DNA of 32,962 nucleotides from Stramenopiles sp. TOSAG23-3 (Eukaryota > Sar): contig LT642210.1 of NCBI GenBank assembly GCA_900128585.1, forward strand, positions 1-32,962, in the 5' to 3' direction. The notes beneath the pieces are model-generated. The model was not told the DNA's origin. It was given only the letters and a program-made list of their open reading frames with translations, and ran no database searches. Each line of letters begins with the position of its first letter. Position 1 is the stretch's first letter. The translations under genes and the position numbers were made by a program. Shown piece after piece: positions 28,701 to 32,962 of this stretch.

Positions 28701-29511
28701 ATGGAATTTCAGGCACACGTCCCTGTTGCACTTTTCTGCGAGGAGGGGGGCTACGGGATTAATCAGGGCATTGATTAGGGGCGGCGATCCTGTAAATCTC
28801 CCAGACACGAAACAGGAAGTCACGCCGTTGATGTACGCCCTCTGTTACGAACAAGTTGACAGCGTGCAGGCTTTGCTTGAAGGTGGCGCGGACCCTTTTC
28901 TGTCATGCCCGTTGCCTGGAATTTCCGATGACATTTCGCCACTCAAATGCGCAACAGAAACCAAGAATGCTGACTTAAAACAATTGATTGAAAGTGCAAT
29001 ATCGGAAAACAAAAAATCCAACGCATTGCGTCAAGAAAAACTAAAAGAGTCAAAAGAACGCCACAGAAAGTCTAAAGAAAATTTGAAGTGTCGATTGTTG
29101 CCAACGTCGAGACAAGTGCCAGTGACCGCCGACGCCCCTTTTCTCAATAAGGTGGGCGTTTTGCCCCGCTTGCAGTCCCAGCCACGCCCACCGCCACGCG
29201 GGCCACCACCCATCGTCTTGAGAGGCATAGGCTCTGCCATCGCAAGTACAACTCATGTACAGGGAAGACAACCGCCACGTCCTATGGGCAAACCGCCACC
29301 AAAATTTCAAGGTGGTCGGCCGTCTCGACCGCCCCCGCGCCCTCCCCCAGGACGACCTCCGATAAAAACCAACATTCAGTCGCCGTTGGTGCAACGGACT
29401 GCGTCTTCCATTAGACCCAGAATAGGCAGTAGACCCGGGCTACACCAAAATGGAATGTCTAACCGGCTTGCGAAGATATCGTTGAAAGGGCTCCCAAATT
29501 TAAAGAAATGA
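25768..29511 (+). CDS. Large multidomain ankyrin-repeat protein
   Basis: 1247 residues in one exon from ATG 25768. N-terminal ankyrin repeats (about 46-145: TPLHLAAGLGHTGVV, TPLHHAAS, GRTPAHVAMYTGR), further degenerate repeats in the middle (about 395-450, and from about 590 to 790), and a last pair at about 979-1050 (TSLLHFSARRGATGLIRALI; TPLMYALCYEQVDSVQALLEGGADP). Residues 330-351 form a possible zinc knuckle, C-x2-C-x12-H-x2-H-x-C. Residues about 812-870 (GIRFSYEPDEECLHGKVLKY...FEVECPN) have the pattern of a Tudor/Agenet-like barrel. A charged helical stretch (about 1080-1112) precedes a Pro/Arg-rich tail (about 1133-1213). It looks like a scaffold protein; localisation and partners cannot be read from sequence. 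A GTAAGT at 26399 lies in frame and is probably not used. Confidence 0.85.
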   Translation: MSGYTIADIERSVIKGDNDDFKAIINELSRSKSPVSPAQGPSSIDYFKLTPLHLAAGLGHTGVVKTIFDFEFVALPGVDLGCSTSSDVNARTPLHHAASCKNSSPTLRLLVEHGCDVNKQDSMGRTPAHVAMYTGRNENIQELLSDDNLKSYSENVVDKAGVSLFALAIRCGKFDIAEKLYTLWNCNAKAFSVDSKSGEEESKGGSKEKTGKCADWEKDPAVVFEELVVAAPFATRPGEESPFLRMFSNFVGMVRDNLHLDEDELLFSCGRGLFERLYTSLLMTPTKNLSSEGVDRGATLFRTCLGIVQKFGLVLDAFSFTNGYKWKVECMICHERLSLSDSIKYHRGHTCLSYGAMEGNTKACVAFLDFVDAFPYASSDDEMELKDKKRDPIRWAAKFGHLETVKTLLEHDLFQSYDGSFSLRAAATHGHVEIVEFLLSSSLADTKSVGPALLAVSSVRSGEVAKDERALQIKSLLLEAFDVSAESDDTVAQILFALMSAHSTCSPENILQILTYTGKCKPQMLRSCSLELLSIAARSNRLVLGMPSILLKNTGRLPLRYDSRGCLPIHYVAASGNADLLFELREAYKVADSSLSPFLCPMKPIDGVADRKFNAQNALEILAFSGNVTVLRQIFSGLGLTDCLSTAQQSSLCAQAGRGGFKDVVTLVVAQFPASVGHAYDAAALEGHFGCVTALQNEGYLHLLERQTGRRFGSHRWSLLHLCAFFGDIELAHRLLSSCTPGRLKSFTNMRDSAGYTPLLIAKAFGSQKMVHLLTGLESTDMQSKSHKISMLWKYITHTSERPKPNLPNPAYCGIRFSYEPDEECLHGKVLKYHPPIDTHDGSGLFEVECPNYEREAIETKLLTKKDLFRILDAHPYFEYEVYWHYFETLDDSTPSVGDANDPNLPDDPVSNTEGYDKVHLLNQARLARRSSKASMWKEQIIDGVSMDDLGNNAWLKTCQELSVDTLQEFGDGEFLQEWNFRHTSLLHFSARRGATGLIRALIRGGDPVNLPDTKQEVTPLMYALCYEQVDSVQALLEGGADPFLSCPLPGISDDISPLKCATETKNADLKQLIESAISENKKSNALRQEKLKESKERHRKSKENLKCRLLPTSRQVPVTADAPFLNKVGVLPRLQSQPRPPPRGPPPIVLRGIGSAIASTTHVQGRQPPRPMGKPPPKFQGGRPSRPPPRPPPGRPPIKTNIQSPLVQRTASSIRPRIGSRPGLHQNGMSNRLAKISLKGLPNLKK

Positions 29512-30192
29512 AAATTTAAAAAAAAAACTAATATATTCTAGATTTAACTAAATTGACTGTCATGTGAAAAAACAATTATGTAATAGTATGTTTTAAGACG
29601 CTCTCTTTTTATCAATATTTTTTCCCCCCCACATTTATGGTTCTTTTTTCGTTGTTTGAGACTATATGTGACATCGTACTTCGTTTTAAAAGAATAAACC
29701 ACAAGAGCAAAAATAAGTTCAAAATTTAGAGTTCAGTTCGCAGTACATTAAGTTTAATTATCATACCTAAATATAATAACAGCCAATTTTCTTGTTTTAA
29801 AAAAGAATAAAAACACTTAAAAAACAAAAAAAATATAGAGTATGATAGCCAATTTTCTTGTTTTTAAAAACAAAATAATGGCTGTTACACTCAATGGCTG
29901 TTACACTCTTGTAATATATGAATGTAACAGCATTTAAAAGTAACTTTTGAATAGAAGAATTCTACACAAGAGTATAAAAAGTTTTTTTCTTTAATATACT
30001 CCGTACACAAATAGAAGTGTGTAGTGCAGCAACAAATTGACGGAAGAGAGATTCCCATAAGGTTCCATTACAGGGGTGTCAGAAAAAACAAATTATTAGG
30101 GGTGTTAGATAAGCTAAAAATGGCATGTTTCGTAATTAAGATAAAAGATGTTAATTTAAAAAATCGTCGGCCGCCGCCGCTGCTGGGCGCGC
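29512..30192. other. Convergent gap with repeat array
   Basis: Tail-to-tail 3' flanks. The first part is A/T-rich with a C8 run at about 29624-29631. At 29703-29750 is a segment shared with 17831-17857, followed by the repeat array at 29778-29908. A small plus frame (30024-30224) overlaps the methyltransferase stop and is not supported. Confidence 0.7.
29778..29908. repeat. Compound array of the dispersed repeat
   Basis: An exact core in plus orientation (29778-29795), a second plus core lacking its first three bases (29847-29861), a degenerate minus core (29870-29886) forming a near-perfect hairpin with it, and a perfect 16 bp tandem duplication AATGGCTGTTACACTC at 29877-29892 and 29893-29908. 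A further GTAACAGC follows at about 29924-29931. Confidence 0.9.
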
Positions 30193-31902
30193 TCACTGCT
30201 TCTTTTTGCGCCCCGATGACTTAGAGCGGGTGCTCTTCTTCTTTGCAGGGGTCGATTTTTTCTTGGCCGGCGTCCTGGACCGCGATTTCTTCTTCAGATT
30301 AAAGGCCTTGTCGCTGAGAACAGCCTCGGCGCCCGGCTGATAGTCGTACGAACCGGTGCGGTCCTCACCACCGTACATGCTTTCTTTGCCATCCACCCAG
30401 CGATCAAAATTGTAATCGTACACGTTCGGGTGGGCGAGAATTTGCCAGCACGTCGCCGAACCCTGGCCGGAGGCGATCACGCTGTATGCGAGAAAGAACT
30501 CCCACATGCGAAACAGGCGCTCACCCGTCAGCGTCTCGCGCTCGGCGTCAATCTCACCGGAGAGAATGGCGTCCTTGCGCGACATCCAGTTGTCGTACCA
30601 CTTGTGCAGCGTGTACGAGTAGTGGCGACCGATTTTTTCCACCGTTTGCACGGCAAACCCCGCCAGCTCCAACTGCCGAACGTACCAGTTCAAGGGAGTG
30701 GAGGCATCGGCACCGGGGAAAATGTACTTGTTCATGAAGAGACCCCAGGCGACGTCCTCCCAGTTGGAGCCCTGGCGCAGACCGGCGACCTGCATGAGGA
30801 ACGCCCCCTCGGTCTCGGAGGTCATGCGCTCGCGAATCTCCTTAAGGTACGGGTCGACGAAATTGTTGAGGCCGACATGTTCTGCCATTTCAATCGATGC
30901 GATTTTGTCAAAGGAACGATCCGAAGGAATGTTACGGTAGTCCATGTGCAGGATTTCCGAGTTCTTGCAGCTTTCGGCCCTGGCCGCGTCGTCGCAGTAC
31001 CGCTTGCCCTCCGAGGAGAGCGTAACACCCGTCGCCTTCGCGCCGTATTCGCGCGCGGCGTGGCGCACCAGAGTGCCCCACCCGCAACCGATGTCAAGAA
31101 ACGACTCGTCCTTCTTGAGCTGAAGCTTGTCGCATATCGTCTGGTTCTTGTTGAACTGTGCCTGCTCGAGGGCGCCGTCGGCGGCGGATCGATGGTAATC
31201 TCCGTGGTCCGAGTGAAACAGCGGGATTTCCTTGAAGATGCCGGAGGTGTAGTTCATGGCGTCACCCATGAAGGCGTGAAAGAAAGCGTTACCACGATCG
31301 TAATGTTCTTCGATTTCTTTCGTCGTCGACTCGACGTCCTTCATGGAGGAGTTGCCGTAGCCAAAACCGCCGCGAATGGGAACGAACTGGGAGAGGAGCC
31401 AGAGGACCTGGCGCATGGTCACCTTGTAGTTGACGAACTTGTTGCGGTGCTTGTTCAGGCACATAAAGCAGTCGCCGCCCTCGCAGTTCTTGGAGAACGC
31501 AATGTCTCCGTCGACAAAAAATTCGTAAAACTCGCACATGGGAATCTTGCGGAATTTGTACAGGGCGCGAAGCTTGTCTGCATTGGGCCCCTGAAACACG
31601 AGGTACTCCTCGGTGTCATCGCACTGGTCACCGCTGTGGTACCAGAAGTTGTACACGAGGTACACGAGGATCGACGGAGCGGTCATCCATGCCAGTGCCT
31701 CGAGGCACAAACGTTGAGAGACTTCGTTGCCCCACGCGGCGAGGACATCGTAGCCAGTCGCGGAGAGGGTCGTCTGGAGGTTGTACGCTCCGTAGGTAAA
31801 GGTGCTGATGAGGGTGACCAGGAGCGGGATGAGCATGACGAGGACAATCGTCGGGTCGGTCCACCGGGTGGCCATTTGTGAGGCGAGGAGAAGCTTTTCC
31901 AT
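30193..31902 (-). CDS. Sphingolipid C9-methyltransferase (cyclopropane synthase family)
   Basis: A 569-residue enzyme of the cyclopropane-fatty-acid synthase/mycolic acid methyltransferase family, matching the fungal sphingolipid C9-methyltransferase branch, which adds the C9 methyl to the sphingoid base of glucosylceramide. Two hydrophobic segments (about 18-38 and 66-88) anchor it, as in fungal enzymes. EEHYDRGNAFF (198-208) and MNYTSGIF open the catalytic part; the SAM motif is LDIGCGWGTL (269-278); then MDYRNIP, EMAEHVG (339-344), WGLFMNKYIFPGADASTP (386-403), the RHYSYTLHKWYDNW block and GQGSATCW near 479. The tail (about 536-569) is Lys/Ser/Arg-rich with PAKKKS repeats, unlike the family, and ends KKKQ, which fits a KKxx ER retrieval signal. 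The frame opens at a TTG six codons earlier; ATG 31900-31902 is preferred. Confidence 0.93.
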   Translation of the reverse strand: MEKLLLASQMATRWTDPTIVLVMLIPLLVTLISTFTYGAYNLQTTLSATGYDVLAAWGNEVSQRLCLEALAWMTAPSILVYLVYNFWYHSGDQCDDTEEYLVFQGPNADKLRALYKFRKIPMCEFYEFFVDGDIAFSKNCEGGDCFMCLNKHRNKFVNYKVTMRQVLWLLSQFVPIRGGFGYGNSSMKDVESTTKEIEEHYDRGNAFFHAFMGDAMNYTSGIFKEIPLFHSDHGDYHRSAADGALEQAQFNKNQTICDKLQLKKDESFLDIGCGWGTLVRHAAREYGAKATGVTLSSEGKRYCDDAARAESCKNSEILHMDYRNIPSDRSFDKIASIEMAEHVGLNNFVDPYLKEIRERMTSETEGAFLMQVAGLRQGSNWEDVAWGLFMNKYIFPGADASTPLNWYVRQLELAGFAVQTVEKIGRHYSYTLHKWYDNWMSRKDAILSGEIDAERETLTGERLFRMWEFFLAYSVIASGQGSATCWQILAHPNVYDYNFDRWVDGKESMYGGEDRTGSYDYQPGAEAVLSDKAFNLKKKSRSRTPAKKKSTPAKKKSTRSKSSGRKKKQ

Positions 31903-32962
31903 GTTTTCTAAGCTACCCAATAACCCAAATACAGTTCGTCGACGAGTATTGCGTCAAAAAGAGTCGATATTTAAATGCAGGCAACAATTCAAATCCTTGC
32001 AAATTTATCAAGTTATCAAAGAATTGATAGAGAAACAGTTCGAATAACGATATCGTTTGAAAGACTTCCACTGTCCACCTTTCCTCCCTTTCATGTTTAA
32101 AATGGTAAAATGATATCTCGGATCAAAAGGAAGATGTGTGACCTTTGTGTGGTATTGATAATATTTTTTTTATATTATTATTAAGATGGTGATAGTATAG
32201 GTATTATAGAAATGTGGTCAGCGGTCGGTCGTTCGGTCGATATGATCAAATCGGTCGGATCGATTGTTGTTGGTATTTTAAATTATATTTATTACAATAC
32301 CTTCCCTTCCTATTTCATACTTTTTTACGGTTGGTACGGAACGTTTTATACCGTAGGTATTTAATACCGTACCTTCTGAATTATTAATTTTTTTTCTTTT
32401 TTCTTCTTCTATTCCGTTCTTCCTTCTTCTTTCTGCTTTCTGCTTTCCCACCGACCGACTGACTGACCTCTCTATAGCTACGTAATTAATGTACAATGGG
32501 TCCTCTCCTGTGCCTTTGTTAAAACCTGTGGAAAAGACCCACGTATGTGACCTATTAGAATACCTGCTGTGTGGTTCATTGTTATTAAATATGGTACAGT
32601 ATTAATTGGGTGGCTCCGTCGTGACAAGTTCTAGAACTAAGGAATTTTTATAATATTTATTCTTTAAAAACAATAATATTGTATTATAACTATAATGATG
32701 AAGTAATAAATGGGAAAATAAATAAACCTTACTTATACATCCATCGTATTTCATATCCTGTGTTTATATTATAGATAAGCGATGAAATGTAGGGACCTTC
32801 TTTTTTTAATAAGTATTGATAGGTATATATAGTAAATAGTATACAAATAAATGCTTTTTTTGTTTTTGATTGATTGTGGTGGTTGTGCTATCAAGATGCT
32901 CTAGTCCTGTACTTAAAATGTCGATTATTGTGGTTCGATTAGTTAAAAACATCCTTTTGTAA
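31903..32962. other. Right-end gene-free region
   Basis: 5' flank of the C9-methyltransferase gene and AT-rich DNA to the window edge. It contains GGTCGGTCG-type repeats (32216-32239, with a matching inverse near 32452-32468), TTC-rich runs at 32395-32435 and a palindrome cluster at 32333-32373. No gene, tRNA or dispersed repeat copy was found. Confidence 0.6.
32333..32373. repeat. Nested GGTACGG / ATACC palindromes
   Basis: Outer inverted repeat GGTACGG (32333-32339) / CCGTACC (32367-32373). Inside it are ATACCGTAGGTAT (32348-32360) and GGTATTTAATACC (32356-32368), each with perfect 5 bp arms. It is the third cluster of this type in the window. Confidence 0.78.

Noticed and set aside
30430-31881. 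483-codon open frame antisense to the C9-methyltransferase gene
   Set aside because: It begins at GTG, shows no domain, and follows from GC-rich codon use of the real gene on the other strand.
1-32962. CRISPR array, tRNA, rRNA or bacterial operon structure
   Set aside because: No regularly spaced repeats, no recognisable T-arm/anticodon patterns, and the introns and gene set show eukaryotic nuclear DNA. A tRNA scan would be needed to be certain about degenerate tRNAs.

Overview
The window is nuclear DNA of a microbial eukaryote. Coding stretches are fairly GC-rich and long. The gaps are very AT-rich and full of microsatellites and homopolymers. Two genes have short spliceosomal introns with GTAAGT donors and CTAAC-type branch sites, and the products include the catalytic subunit of DNA polymerase alpha, a ubiquitin-specific protease and a tubulin-binding p25-alpha protein. 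The p25-alpha gene suggests a flagellated lineage. A protist-type ELO elongase, a fungal-type sphingolipid C9-methyltransferase, a C2H2 plus AP2-like protein and low intron density together fit a stramenopile (a labyrinthulomycete/thraustochytrid is one candidate), but no sequence here proves this. The code is standard; TAA, TAG and TGA are all used as stops.

Layout, left to right: 3' end of an unidentified + strand gene (3-125); ELO elongase (-, 489-1199); DNA polymerase alpha (-, 2162-6754); p25-alpha/TPPP-like protein (+, 8940-10214); LolD/MacB-type ABC ATPase (-, 10844-11935); secreted cystatin-like protein with one intron (-, 12620-13385); L-2-hydroxyglutarate dehydrogenase-like flavoprotein (-, 13821-14999); C2H2/AP2-like nuclear protein (+, 16126-17202); possible winged-helix protein (-, 18340-19095); small ankyrin protein with one intron (+, 20042-20912); membrane-anchored methyltransferase (-, 21092-22219); ubiquitin-specific protease (-, 22750-24633); large ankyrin protein (+, 25768-29511); sphingolipid C9-methyltransferase (-, 30193-31902). 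Several starts were moved to the first in-frame ATG because the longest open frame begins at a TTG.

The genes do not form a pathway cluster. The two lipid genes sit at opposite ends of the window and the rest are housekeeping, cytoskeletal or regulatory. This looks like ordinary gene-dense protist chromosome.

The most unusual signal is a dispersed short repeat with core AACAGCCAATTTTCTTGT. Full, partial or degenerate copies lie in four of the five tail-to-tail (convergent) gaps and in one tandem gap, always downstream of at least one stop codon. None was seen in the four head-to-head (promoter) gaps. Copies occur as inverted pairs, tandem copies and, once, inside a 100 bp element with perfect 16 bp terminal inverted repeats. 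This could be a MITE-like family with 3'-flank bias, or a 3'-end or inter-gene element. A second recurring signal is clusters of GGTAC/GGTAT palindromes in gene-free stretches.
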